Assembly: GCF_900114565.1 (NCBI RefSeq)
Contig: NZ_FOTM01000004.1
Span: 159,468 to 223,467 of the forward strand
DNA length: 64,000 bases
DNA from: Leifsonia sp. CL147
GTDB taxonomy: Bacteria > Actinomycetota > Actinomycetes > Actinomycetales > Microbacteriaceae
Direction: 5' to 3'
Shown here: in pieces, positions 9,558-17,638 of the stretch
Position numbering within the stretch: position 1 is the first letter of the stretch
How the letters are laid out: each line of letters begins with the position of its first letter
Program-made: the position numbers and the translations under genes
The notes under the pieces: generated by a model
What the model was told of the DNA's origin: nothing
What the model saw: the letters and a program-made list of their open reading frames with translations, nothing else
Databases searched by the model: none

Positions 9558-10637
9558 CTAGTCTCGCCAGCGGGCGCGGAGGTACTGCGGCGGCCAGTCG
9601 ATGGCGCCGCCGAGCTCATGCGCGGCCCGCAGCGGGAAGTGCGGGTCGCGGAGGAGTTCGCGCGCCAGCATGACGGCGTCCGCCTGCCCGCTCTCGACGA
9701 TCTCGGCCGCCTGCTGCGGTGTGGTGATGAGCCCGACCGCGCTCACATCCACTTCGGACGTGCTGCGCACGTGATGCGCGAACGGCACCTGGTAGCCCGG
9801 CTCGACGGGGATGCGGATGCCCGCCTGGATGCCGCCGCTCGAGATGTCGAAGAAGTCGGCTCCCGCCGCCTCAGCCCAGCCGGCCACGGTCGCCGTCTGG
9901 TGCTCGTCCCAGCCCCCTTCGGCCCAGTCGCTTCCCGAGAAGCGGACGAAGAGCGGAGCGTCGCCCGCCTCCTCCCGCACCGCAGCCACCACGCGCAGCA
10001 GCAGGCGCGCGCGGTTCTCGAGCGAGCCGCCGTACTCGTCGGTCCGGTGATTGGCGATCGGGGAGAGGAACTGGTGCAGCAGGTAGCCGTGCGCCGCATG
10101 GATCTCGACGATGCGGAAGCCCGCCTCGATCGAGCGCCGCGTCGCGGAGCGGAAGTCGGCGACGACCTTCTCGATGCCGGCGGCATCCAGCTCCTCCGGC
10201 ACGTCGTAGCCCTCGAACGCGAGCGCTGACGGGGCGACGGCGCGCCAGCCGCCCTCGGCCGCCGGGACGGTGCCGCTGCGGTCCTCGAAGCCCCAGGCCG
10301 GCCAGGTGGACGCCTTCCTCCCGGCGTGGGCGAGCTGGATGCCGGGGACGGCGCCCTGCTCCTCGACGAAGGCCGCGATCGGCTTCCAGGCATCCCGCTG
10401 CTCGTCGGTCCAGATCCCGGTGTCGCGCGGGCTGATCCGGCCCTCGGGACTGACCGCGGTCGCCTCGCTGAAGACGATCCCGCTCCCGCCCGTGGCGAAC
10501 CCGCCGAGGTGGACGAGGTGCCAGGTCCCCGGGACGCCTGACTCGTCCAGCACCGAGTACTGGCACATCGGCGAGGTCCAGATGCGGTTGCGGATCGTCA
10601 CACCGCGCAGAGTCAGGGGATCGAAAAGAGTGGGCAT
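9558..10637 (-). CDS. NADH:flavin oxidoreductase, old-yellow-enzyme (YqjM-like) family
   Basis: 359 residues, FMN-dependent TIM barrel. Seen: the N-terminal MPTLFDPLTLRGVTIRNRIW; PMCQYS, whose Cys is the residue that tunes FMN in YqjM-type enzymes; HLGGFATGGSG; the substrate-binding IHAAHGYLLHQF; and SPIANHRTDEYGGS. The family reduces activated C=C bonds with NAD(P)H; the physiological substrate is usually unknown. The start lies 8 nt after the HAD hydrolase stop, so the two form an operon. Confidence 0.93.
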   Translation of the reverse strand: MPTLFDPLTLRGVTIRNRIWTSPMCQYSVLDESGVPGTWHLVHLGGFATGGSGIVFSEATAVSPEGRISPRDTGIWTDEQRDAWKPIAAFVEEQGAVPGIQLAHAGRKASTWPAWGFEDRSGTVPAAEGGWRAVAPSALAFEGYDVPEELDAAGIEKVVADFRSATRRSIEAGFRIVEIHAAHGYLLHQFLSPIANHRTDEYGGSLENRARLLLRVVAAVREEAGDAPLFVRFSGSDWAEGGWDEHQTATVAGWAEAAGADFFDISSGGIQAGIRIPVEPGYQVPFAHHVRSTSEVDVSAVGLITTPQQAAEIVESGQADAVMLARELLRDPHFPLRAAHELGGAIDWPPQYLRARWRD

Positions 10638-10645
10638 GTCATCAT

Positions 10646-11263
10646 CTAAGCGGCGAGCGCATCCAGATATGCCCGGAGTCCCTGCGGAGTCGTGAAGACA
10701 TGGCCCGCGATGCCCAGGGCCCGTGCCCCGAGGACGTTGGCTTCCTTGTTGTCGACGAAGACCGTCTGCTCCGGCGTGACCCCCAGCTCCGCCATCACGT
10801 GCTCGAAGATCTCGGGGCTCGGCTTGATCGTGCCGAGCTCTCCGCTGACGAACACCTTCTCGAACAGGTCGCCGAGCGTGCCGTGCCGGAAGTAGGAGCC
10901 GAAGTCGCGGCCCGCGTTCGAGAGCAGAGCCATCCGCGTCCCGCCCGCCTTGAGGTCGAGCAGAACCTGCAGGGTGTCGTGGTCGATGGACAGCCAGCTG
11001 CGGAAGTCCGCCAGCCAGAGCCGGTGGATGGTCGCGTCGCCCCAGCTCTCGCCCAGCTCCCGCTCGATGCCCCGCCAGTACGACTGGATGCTGAGGGTGC
11101 CCTGGTCGAGCGCATCCCTGTGCCGCCAGTACGCCGGCCAGAACACCTCGGCGTCGCCGCCGGCGAGCTCGGTCAGCGCACGCCGGTCCTCCTCGGTCGG
11201 GGTCACCGAGATGACCTCGCCGTAGTCGAACACGATCACCTTGCCGGGGATGCTGATCGCCAT
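10646..11263 (-). CDS. HAD family hydrolase
   Basis: 205 residues of the HAD superfamily, subfamily IA-like. Motif I is IVFDYGEV, with the usual first Asp retained but Tyr-Gly where DxD is typical. Motif II is LLSNAGRD, and motif III/IV lies around KPSPEIFEH and VFVDNKEANV. Change of the second motif-I Asp (DYG) weakens the case for a normal phosphatase but occurs in some HAD-IA members. First gene of an operon with the old-yellow-enzyme gene; leaderless start. Confidence 0.88.
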   Translation of the reverse strand: MAISIPGKVIVFDYGEVISVTPTEEDRRALTELAGGDAEVFWPAYWRHRDALDQGTLSIQSYWRGIERELGESWGDATIHRLWLADFRSWLSIDHDTLQVLLDLKAGGTRMALLSNAGRDFGSYFRHGTLGDLFEKVFVSGELGTIKPSPEIFEHVMAELGVTPEQTVFVDNKEANVLGARALGIAGHVFTTPQGLRAYLDALAA

Positions 11264-11269
11264 GCTCTC

Positions 11270-11275
11270 AACCTA
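11270..11275 (-). promoter_or_regulatory. -10 box TAGGTT for the HAD hydrolase
   Basis: TAGGTT lies exactly 6 nt before the ATG at 11263 on the minus strand, with no Shine-Dalgarno: leaderless. Confidence 0.5.
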
Positions 11276-11351
11276 TCGTGAGGACGGCAGGGGTTCGATG
11301 GGACGAGGCGGCCGCGATCGGCGGCGGGCGACGAGCGAGCGGAGGCGACCG

Positions 11352-12233
11352 GTGACCGGACGACAGGGCGGGCCACAGGGCGGATGGCGGGCGTGGGACG
11401 AGCGGGACGCCGCGGGGTGGATCGCGGTTCCCCAGGAGTCGAGCGACAAGTACTCCCGCGGCGTGCTCGGGGTGGTGACCGGCTCCGAGCGGTACCCGGG
11501 GGCGGCGGTGCTCGGCGTCGAGGGCGCTGCGCGCACGGGAGTCGGAATGATCCGCTACCTCGGGGCCGGCCGGCCCACCGAGAACGTGATCCGCAGCAGG
11601 CCCGAGGTGGTGACGGCGCCCGGGCGCGTGCAGGGCTGGCTGATCGGCTCCGGCATGGATGCGGCCTCGCGCCCCGAGGACGACGCGCAGCGCCTGCGCG
11701 CCGCCCTCCGCGACGGCACGCCGCTGGTGATCGACGCGGGCGCGCTCGACCTGGTCGGCCGCGCATCCGCTCCCGTCATCGTGACCCCGCACTTCCGTGA
11801 ACTGGCGGCCATGCTGCGGGAGGCGGCCGACGACGACCCGGACGCCGTGACGGCCGACGACATCGCCGCCGACCCGGGCGACTGGGCCATCCGCGCGGCG
11901 GACAGCATGGGGGTCACGGTGCTGCTCAAGGGCCACACGACTTACGTCGCCGCGCCCGGAGGCCCGCGGTACACGGTGACGGCGGGGCCGGCGTGGCTCG
12001 CGACGGCGGGAAGCGGCGACGTGCTCGGGGGAGTGCTCGGTGCACTGGTGGCGACCCACGCCCGCGAGATCGACGAGGACGGCAACGCCGCACTCGCCGC
12101 GCTCGCCGCCACGGCCGCCTGGGTGCACGGCCGCGCGGGCGAACGGGCCTCGGACGGCGGCCCGATCGTGGCGCTCGACATCGTGGGTGCGCTTCCTAGC
12201 GTGGTGCGGGACCTGGTGCGGCCGGGCGGCTGA
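11352..12233 (+). CDS. nnrD: ADP-dependent NAD(P)H-hydrate dehydratase
   Basis: 293 residues of the ribokinase-like CARKD/NnrD family, which uses ADP to repair damaged (hydrated) NADH and NADPH. Seen: KYSRGVLGVVTGSERYPGAA at the N-terminus, GTPLVIDAGAL, VTPHFRELA, LLKGHTTYVA, and the phosphate-binding TAGSGDVLGG near the C-terminus. Only the dehydratase part is present, without the epimerase (NnrE) domain often fused in other bacteria. GTG at 11352 is chosen because GGAGG sits 6 nt upstream; earlier in-frame ATGs would overlap the divergent HAD gene. Confidence 0.93.
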   Translation: MTGRQGGPQGGWRAWDERDAAGWIAVPQESSDKYSRGVLGVVTGSERYPGAAVLGVEGAARTGVGMIRYLGAGRPTENVIRSRPEVVTAPGRVQGWLIGSGMDAASRPEDDAQRLRAALRDGTPLVIDAGALDLVGRASAPVIVTPHFRELAAMLREAADDDPDAVTADDIAADPGDWAIRAADSMGVTVLLKGHTTYVAAPGGPRYTVTAGPAWLATAGSGDVLGGVLGALVATHAREIDEDGNAALAALAATAAWVHGRAGERASDGGPIVALDIVGALPSVVRDLVRPGG

Positions 12234-12264
12234 CCGTATTCAGGGGCCCGGCACGGGCATCCCC

Positions 12265-12270
12265 TAGGAT
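12265..12270 (+). promoter_or_regulatory. -10 box TAGGAT for the GT87-like gene
   Basis: TAGGAT lies 8 nt before the ATG at 12279, with no Shine-Dalgarno. Just upstream, AGGGG (12242-12246) and CCCCT (12261-12265) enclose CCCG/CGGG pairs, a likely nnrD terminator hairpin overlapping this promoter. Confidence 0.4.
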
Positions 12271-12278
12271 GTGGCGAT

Positions 12279-13619
12279 ATGGGGATGGAAGCGGCGTCGA
12301 TCGGCGCCCGATCGACCGCATCAGCCGATCCCGGGACGGTGCGCCGCGTCCTGTACAGCCCGCTGACGCTGTGGATCGCGTTCCTCGCCGTGCACCTGAT
12401 CATCAGCGGGCTCGCGCTCAATCAGGGCAAGGGTCTGGGGGACGTCTTCCTGGTCTACAAGCCATGGGCGGAACTGGCGTCGCAGGGCACGCAGATCGTC
12501 GGGGTGAACTCCGACTGGGTCTACCCGTTCGGGGCGCTCGTCCCGATCATGCTGCCGCTGCTGTTCGGCGACGCAGGCTATGTCTGGGGCTGGCTGAACC
12601 TGGTGCTGCTGCTCAACGCCGCCGCCTTCGCCGTGCTCATCGTCGGCCGCGAGCCCCGGCGCCTGGTCGCCGCGTGGTGGTGGCTCGGCTTCCTCCTGCT
12701 GCTCGGTCCGATCGCGGTCGGGCGGCTCGACGCCGTCTCCGCGTCCCTCGCCATCGTGGGACTGCTCTGGCTGACGCTGCACGAGCGCGCAGCGGTCGTG
12801 GTGCTGACGGCCGCCACCTGGATCAAGGTCTGGCCGGCGGCCATCCTCCTCGCGGCCGTCGTCGCTCTGCGTACTCGGTGGCACATCGTCCTGGTCGGCG
12901 CCGTGACCTCGGCCATCATCGTCGCCGTCCCGCTGATCTTCGGGGCCGGCTGGCACGTCCTCAGCTTCATCGGCATGCAGACCGACCGCGGTCTGCAGAT
13001 CGAGGCGCCGGTGAGTACGATCTGGATGTGGCAGGCCGCCTTCCACGTGCCGGGCGCCGCGGTCTACTACGACCACAAGCTGCTGACGTTTCAAGTCAGC
13101 GGCGACGGGACGGCGCTCGCCGGCTCGCTGATGAACCCGCTCTTCGGACTCACCGCCGCGGTGGTCCTGCTGGTCGGCGTGCGCGCGCTGCGCCGCGGCA
13201 CCCCGTACACGCGCATCCTGCCGGAGCTGTCGCTGGCGCTGGTGACGGCGTTCATCGCGTTCAACAAGGTCGGGTCGCCGCAGTACGTGGTGTGGCTGGC
13301 CGCGCCCATCGTCATCGGGCTGGCGTACCAGGGCCGCGGCTTCCGCACGCCCGCGCTGCTCGTGCTGGTCACCGCTGCACTCACGCAGGTGTTCTATCCG
13401 TTCCTCTACGACACGCTCCTCGTGCCCGAGGCGGGGATGGTCGCGGTGCTGACCCTGCGAAACCTCATGTACTTCGTGATCCTGGGCTGGACGATCGCCG
13501 CGCTGTGGCGGCGGCGTCACCGCCAGGAGGCGGCCGACGACCTCGTCCCCGCGCACGCGTGGCCGTTCCATTCGGCGCCGGGAGCGCATCCCGAGCCGGT
13601 CGGCGGCGCGGCGCGCTGA
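12279..13619 (+). CDS. Polytopic membrane glycosyltransferase, GT87-like
   Basis: 446 residues with about ten hydrophobic segments. It resembles the polyprenyl-phosphate-dependent mannosyltransferases of the GT87/DUF2029 (GT-C) group: an early loop DVFLVYKPWAELASQG, an aromatic NSDWVYPFG, KVWPAAILLA, and GSPQYVVWLAAP near the C-terminus. GT-C enzymes transfer sugars from lipid-linked donors outside the membrane to cell-envelope glycans. The acceptor here is unknown. Neighbours do not form an obvious glycan cluster. Confidence 0.75.
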   Translation: MGMEAASIGARSTASADPGTVRRVLYSPLTLWIAFLAVHLIISGLALNQGKGLGDVFLVYKPWAELASQGTQIVGVNSDWVYPFGALVPIMLPLLFGDAGYVWGWLNLVLLLNAAAFAVLIVGREPRRLVAAWWWLGFLLLLGPIAVGRLDAVSASLAIVGLLWLTLHERAAVVVLTAATWIKVWPAAILLAAVVALRTRWHIVLVGAVTSAIIVAVPLIFGAGWHVLSFIGMQTDRGLQIEAPVSTIWMWQAAFHVPGAAVYYDHKLLTFQVSGDGTALAGSLMNPLFGLTAAVVLLVGVRALRRGTPYTRILPELSLALVTAFIAFNKVGSPQYVVWLAAPIVIGLAYQGRGFRTPALLVLVTAALTQVFYPFLYDTLLVPEAGMVAVLTLRNLMYFVILGWTIAALWRRRHRQEAADDLVPAHAWPFHSAPGAHPEPVGGAAR

Positions 13620-13687
13620 TGGGAGGGCGCCGACGGGATGGCGCTGACGGGAGGGCGCTGACCGGGAGGGCGCTGACGGGGCTGAAC
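13617..13687. repeat. 14-bp tandem repeat GACGGGAGGGCGCT
   Basis: Four to five imperfect copies of a 14-15 bp G-rich unit, beginning in the stop codon of the glycosyltransferase. It ends about 50 nt before the thiamine-binding gene. It looks like slippage expansion of the 3' end. Confidence 0.75.
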
Positions 13688-13736
13688 GCGGACGGAGTGC
13701 ACGCAGATCTGGCGTGACCGACAGAAGGAGGAAGAC

Positions 13737-14045
13737 ATGCTGGTGGCGTTCTCGGTGGCACCGAGCGGTGGCGAAGGTCCGAACGCATCCGTTCACGATG
13801 CGGTCGCGGCGGCGGTGCGCGTGGTGCGCGAGTCCGGACTCCCGAACCGCACCGACGCGATGTTCACGACCATCGAGGGGGAGTGGGACGAGGTCTTCGA
13901 CGTCGTCCGCCGGGCGACCGAAGCGGTCGGCCGCTACGGGTCGCGCGTCTCCCTGGTGCTGAAGGCGGACATCCGTCCCGGCTACACCGGCGAGCTCGAC
14001 GGCAAGCTGGAACGGCTCGAGGCGGCGCTCGAGCAGACCGACTGA
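13737..14045 (+). CDS. Thiamine-binding protein, MTH1187/YkoF-like
   Basis: 102 residues, full-length for this small alpha/beta family (DUF77): MLVAFSVAPSG first strand, FTTIEGEWDEVFDVVRRA helix, SLVLKADIRPGY strand and a C-terminal helix. Members bind thiamine or its derivatives as oligomers, but no enzyme activity is established. Strong Shine-Dalgarno AGGAGG 6 nt before the ATG. One nucleotide separates it from the small membrane protein, so the pair is co-translated. Confidence 0.85.
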   Translation: MLVAFSVAPSGGEGPNASVHDAVAAAVRVVRESGLPNRTDAMFTTIEGEWDEVFDVVRRATEAVGRYGSRVSLVLKADIRPGYTGELDGKLERLEAALEQTD

Positions 14046-14046
14046 C

Positions 14047-14328
14047 GTGGACGACCCGTTCGTCCTGATCGGCGAGCTGCTGCTGGCCTTCTGGCCGGTG
14101 GTCGTCATCGGCGTCGTGGTCGTCGTGGTCTTCGTCGGCGGCCCGCTCCTCGGCTGCGTCCTCTTCGCGATCGCCGGCGCCGCCGGAGCGCGGGTCGCGG
14201 CGTCGGACGAGACGCAGGATGTGGACGTGACCGAGTTCTTCGAGGAGCAGGCGGCGTCCGCGGCGACGGCCACGGCGGCGGCCACGGCGGCGGCCTCGGC
14301 GACGACGGGTCGAAACGATTCGATATAG
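14047..14328 (+). CDS. Small membrane protein with Ala/Thr-rich tail
   Basis: 93 residues, not recognised as a named family. Residues 7-31 are a very hydrophobic helix with a run of valines (VVVIGVVVVVVFVGG), followed by a second helix (LLGCVLFAIAGAAG). The acidic stretch DETQDVDVTEFFEE follows, and the tail from about residue 67 is almost only Ala and Thr, encoded by near-repeats of GCGGCCACG. GTG start one base after the thiamine-binding stop. It may serve as membrane partner of that protein, but this is only inferred from position. Confidence 0.65.
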   Translation: MDDPFVLIGELLLAFWPVVVIGVVVVVVFVGGPLLGCVLFAIAGAAGARVAASDETQDVDVTEFFEEQAASAATATAAATAAASATTGRNDSI

Positions 14329-14331
14329 GCT
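14326..14331 (+). promoter_or_regulatory. -10 box TAGGCT for the MFS gene
   Basis: TATAGGCT with the box at 14326-14331 lies 6 nt before GTG at 14338, overlapping the upstream stop. Leaderless transcription is likely. Confidence 0.5.
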
Positions 14332-14337
14332 GGGCCG

Positions 14338-15642
14338 GTGACCCTCCTCATCGACGGGCCGACGCAGCTGTCGTCGGCCCGTACTCGTCTTGCCCTGCTG
14401 GCCCTCGCCCTCGGGGGCTTCGGCATCGGAGCCACCGAGTTCGTCGCGATGGGTCTCCTGCCCAACATCGCGCACGACCTCCTGCCGCAGCTCTATGCCG
14501 CCTCGCCGACCGACGCGAACGCCCAGGCGGGCTGGATCATCTCGGCCTACGCCCTCGGCGTGGTGGTCGGCGCGCCCACGATCGCGACGTTCGCGACCCG
14601 GTGGCCGCGGAAGAAGCTGCTGCTCTGGCTGCTCGTCGCGTTCACGGCCGGGACCATCGCCTCGGCCCTCGCGCCCACCTTCCCGCTCGTCATCCTCGCC
14701 CGCTTCGTCTCGGCCCTGCCCCACGGCGCCTACTTCGGCATCGCATCCCTGGTCGCCGCCTCCCTCATGGGTCCGGGCAAGCGGGGGCGCGGTGTCGCCT
14801 TCGTGCTCTCCGGGCTGACGATCGCCAACGTGGTGGGAGTCCCGACGATCACCTGGATCGGCCAGCACAGCGGCTGGCGCATCGCGTACCTGGTGGTGGC
14901 CGGGATCTTCGCCCTCACCTTCGTCGCCGTCGCCCTTCTCGTGCCGTGGCAGGCCGGCGACGCCACCGCGAGCGTGCGGAACGAACTGCGGGCCTTCACC
15001 CGCCTGCAGGTGTGGCTCGCGCTGTCCATCGGCGCCGTCGGCTTCGGCGGGTTCTTCGCGATGTACACGTACATCGCGCCGATCGTCGTCTCGGTGACCG
15101 GGATGCCGGAGGCCGCCGTCCCGCTGGTGCTCATCCTCGCGGGCCTCGGGATGACCATCGGCAACATCGTCGGCGGCCGGGCTGCCGACCACAGCGTGCC
15201 GCGCAGCATGCTGTTCTTCTTCGTCGTGCTGGTGCTCGGGCTCACGGCGCTCTGGCTCACCGCATCCACGGTCCCCGGCCTGCTGATCTCGGTCTTCGTG
15301 GTCTCCGGCGCCTGCTCGGCGCTGTCGCCGACCATCCAGACCCGGCTGATGGACGTGGCGCGCGACAGTCAGTCGATCGCGGCGGCGCTGAACCACTCGG
15401 CGCTCAACATCGCGAATGCGTCGGGCGCCTTCCTCGGCGGACTGACCATCGCGGCCGGGTTCGGCTACGTGTCACCCGTCATCGTGGGCGGCCTGCTCGC
15501 TCTCGGGGGCATCGCCCTCGCCCTGCTCACGTTCGGGATCGACCGCTCCCGCATCCGCCGCGGCGTCCACACCGGCGCGATCCGAGCTCAGCGCCCCGCC
15601 CCCGCCCCCGTCTCCGCCCCAGCCTCCGTCTCCGCCGACTGA
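14338..15642 (+). CDS. MFS transporter, DHA1/AraJ-like exporter
   Basis: 434 residues, twelve predicted transmembrane segments. The N-terminal GGFGIGATEFVAMGLLPNIA is the signature of the AraJ/YdhP/chloramphenicol-resistance DHA1 branch. GWIISAYALGVVVGAP (TM2), FATRWPRKKLLLW (motif A loop) and a second half with GRAADHSVPRSM are visible. Such exporters expel sugars or drugs; the substrate is unknown here. The tail is Pro/Ala-rich. GTG start from the leaderless promoter at 14326. Confidence 0.88.
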   Translation: MTLLIDGPTQLSSARTRLALLALALGGFGIGATEFVAMGLLPNIAHDLLPQLYAASPTDANAQAGWIISAYALGVVVGAPTIATFATRWPRKKLLLWLLVAFTAGTIASALAPTFPLVILARFVSALPHGAYFGIASLVAASLMGPGKRGRGVAFVLSGLTIANVVGVPTITWIGQHSGWRIAYLVVAGIFALTFVAVALLVPWQAGDATASVRNELRAFTRLQVWLALSIGAVGFGGFFAMYTYIAPIVVSVTGMPEAAVPLVLILAGLGMTIGNIVGGRAADHSVPRSMLFFFVVLVLGLTALWLTASTVPGLLISVFVVSGACSALSPTIQTRLMDVARDSQSIAAALNHSALNIANASGAFLGGLTIAAGFGYVSPVIVGGLLALGGIALALLTFGIDRSRIRRGVHTGAIRAQRPAPAPVSAPASVSAD

Positions 15643-15643
15643 C

Positions 15644-15718
15644 CCCCACCGTCGAGTCCGCACAGATTGCACAGATTCGCGTCGAAAACGTGCAATCTCT
15701 GCGGACTCGATGGTGGGG
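15644..15718. repeat. Long palindrome with CCCCACCGTCGAGT arms, copy 1
   Basis: Two 29-nt arms (15644-15672 and 15690-15718) pair at 27 of 29 positions around a 17-nt loop. The outer arm sequence CCCCACCGTCGAGT is shared with the palindrome at 20109-20184 while the inner stem differs. It lies between two convergent genes and could act as a bidirectional terminator, or be a mobile palindromic element. Confidence 0.85.
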
Positions 15719-15734
15719 CGGAGCGCGCGAGGGG

Positions 15735-16388
15735 TCAGTCGTTTTGGAGGAGGATGCCGTCCTGGATGGCGCGCTTGCGGAGCGCGACCTTCGTGCCGAC
15801 GTCGTAGCCGGCCACGCGGTACTTCTCGCGGATTCGCTTGAGGTAGCTCTTGGCCGTCTCGTCCGAGATGCCGAGCTGGAACGCGACCGCTTTGACCGGC
15901 TCGCCTGCGCCGTAGAGGGCCATGACGCGACGCTCCTGCGCGCTCAGCTTCGGCGCGCCGCCGGCCTCGCCGGCGTTCAGCGCGAGGTCGAGCTCGGCCG
16001 AGATGAACGACTCGCCCATGCGGGCCGCGCGGATCGCCTCCACGATCATCTCCGCATCCTCGCTCTTGACCAGGTAGCCCAGGGCACCGGCCGCGAGCGC
16101 CTCGCGAACGACCGCCGGCTCCGAGTAGGTGCTCATCAGCACGGTCGCGACGCCCGTCGTCTTCAGCGTGGAGAGCTTGAGCGAGATCGGGATGTTGTCC
16201 TTCAGATCGAGGTCGAGCAGGACGACGTCGACGGGGAACTCGGGATGGGTCAGCAGCTCAGGCCAGCTGGCCACCGCCGCCACCATGTTGATGTCGTCCG
16301 CTGCGTTGCGGATCCACTCGGTCAGCGCTCCGAGGAGCATCTTGTGATCGTCGACGATCGCGATCCGAATCGGCGGTTGCTCACCCAT
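15735..16388 (-). CDS. Response regulator, LuxR/NarL type
   Basis: 217 residues. Receiver domain (about 7-125): acidic pair in IVDDHKMLLGAL, phosphorylatable Asp in VVLLDLDL, Thr/Ser in VLMSTYS, and Lys in YLVKSEDAE. C-terminal helix-turn-helix (about 150-210): LSAQERRVMALYGAGEPVKAVAFQLGISDETAKSYL pattern. A Shine-Dalgarno-like AGAAAGG precedes the ATG. It follows the histidine kinase and a membrane protein in the same direction, so it is the likely output of that kinase. Target genes are unknown. Confidence 0.93.
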   Translation of the reverse strand: MGEQPPIRIAIVDDHKMLLGALTEWIRNAADDINMVAAVASWPELLTHPEFPVDVVLLDLDLKDNIPISLKLSTLKTTGVATVLMSTYSEPAVVREALAAGALGYLVKSEDAEMIVEAIRAARMGESFISAELDLALNAGEAGGAPKLSAQERRVMALYGAGEPVKAVAFQLGISDETAKSYLKRIREKYRVAGYDVGTKVALRKRAIQDGILLQND

Positions 16389-16420
16389 GGGCTGCCTTTC
16401 TCTGTAGCGGTCCCGCTGGA

Positions 16421-17638
16421 TCAGACCAGCTCGGCCGAGGTGTCGCTCACGGTGGTGACCTCGATGCGCAGGATCGATCCGGAGAACGACTCGACATAGC
16501 GCCCCACCTTACGGATAGCTTGCCATGCTGCCGGGTCTACCCCGTTTCGCGGCACACCGCTGGTCGAGATCACGATACTCATCGTCGCGCCCGGGTTCGA
16601 GGTCCGCGGGTAGGTGCCGACCGGCCGGGCGAGCTCCAGGGTCAGCGTGCGCGGCTGCCCCGTCCCGGCGCGCACGGGGTCGCTGATCAGCAGCCACACG
16701 GCGGTGAGCAGACCATCGCGCTGATCCCGGTTGAGGCCCGCGGCCAGCCCTTCCGGGTCGCTCAGCGTCACGGACGGCCCGAGCAGGGCGGACTCGGTGA
16801 CCGCGTGGTACAGCCAGGTCTCGGTGCGGCCCTGGATGAGATGGAGGCGGAGCTCCGTCGCGATGCCGGCCGCCGCGTCCGCCGTGTCCTCGTCCAGCGG
16901 GAGCTCCGTGCGGCCGGTGGCGACGCCGTCGAGCAGCCGTTCGGCGGCGAGGTCCAGGCGGGCGAGCTCCTCCGAGGCGAGCATCCCGATGGCGTAGCCG
17001 GGGGAGACGACCGTGCTCTGCACCTGGACGAGATCCAGTTCCAGCTGAACCAGCGTCCGCAGCGAGCGCACGATCTGCGTGCCGACGACGGGAGGGGCGA
17101 CGGCGATGGCGACGGTCACCATCCCCGGTCCCAGCAGCTGGAGGTCGGGGAGGGCGCGCCAGACCACGACGATCAGGAGGACGCCGCCGAGGGCCGCAGC
17201 TGCGAGGAGGATGTCGCGGGCCGGCCGCACAGGCACGCAGAGCAGCAGGGCGGGCCCGATCGCCGCCGCAGCGGTCAGTGGCGCGGCGGCGCCTCCTCCC
17301 GGCCAGCTGCCCGCGATGTCGAGGGCCAGGGCGATCGCCCACACCCCGAGTGCTCCGAGGTACAGCCACAGCGGCAGCTCGTCCGGCAGCCGGAAGCGCA
17401 GCACGAGCGCGGCGACCAGGGTCACGGCGACGAGGACCCAGGCGGCGATCGTCAGGCCGAGCAGCGGGTAGTCCCCGATGTCGAGGAAGAACAGGACCAG
17501 CAGGAACGCGATGAGCGCGACCGTTGCGACGTTGAAGCCGAGATCCAGTCGGGCGCGGCTGAGCGCATCCCGTTCGTCTCCGGCCGCCCCGCGTGCGAGC
17601 GGGCTGCGCGGGACCGTCCGCTCGTCGATGCGGGTCAC
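16421..17638 (-). CDS. Membrane protein of a two-component operon, unknown function
   Basis: 405 residues, not assigned to a family. Six to seven hydrophobic segments occupy about residues 30-195. A helical region follows (LVQLELDLVQVQSTVVSP and ASEELARLDLAAERLLDG), then a C-terminal globular part without recognisable H-box or ATP-binding G-boxes. It resembles a histidine kinase that has lost its catalytic core, so it may be a sensory partner or decoy of the kinase encoded just upstream. GTG start in a 4-bp overlap with the kinase stop, indicating tight coupling. Confidence 0.7.
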   Translation of the reverse strand: MTRIDERTVPRSPLARGAAGDERDALSRARLDLGFNVATVALIAFLLVLFFLDIGDYPLLGLTIAAWVLVAVTLVAALVLRFRLPDELPLWLYLGALGVWAIALALDIAGSWPGGGAAAPLTAAAAIGPALLLCVPVRPARDILLAAAALGGVLLIVVVWRALPDLQLLGPGMVTVAIAVAPPVVGTQIVRSLRTLVQLELDLVQVQSTVVSPGYAIGMLASEELARLDLAAERLLDGVATGRTELPLDEDTADAAAGIATELRLHLIQGRTETWLYHAVTESALLGPSVTLSDPEGLAAGLNRDQRDGLLTAVWLLISDPVRAGTGQPRTLTLELARPVGTYPRTSNPGATMSIVISTSGVPRNGVDPAAWQAIRKVGRYVESFSGSILRIEVTTVSDTSAELV

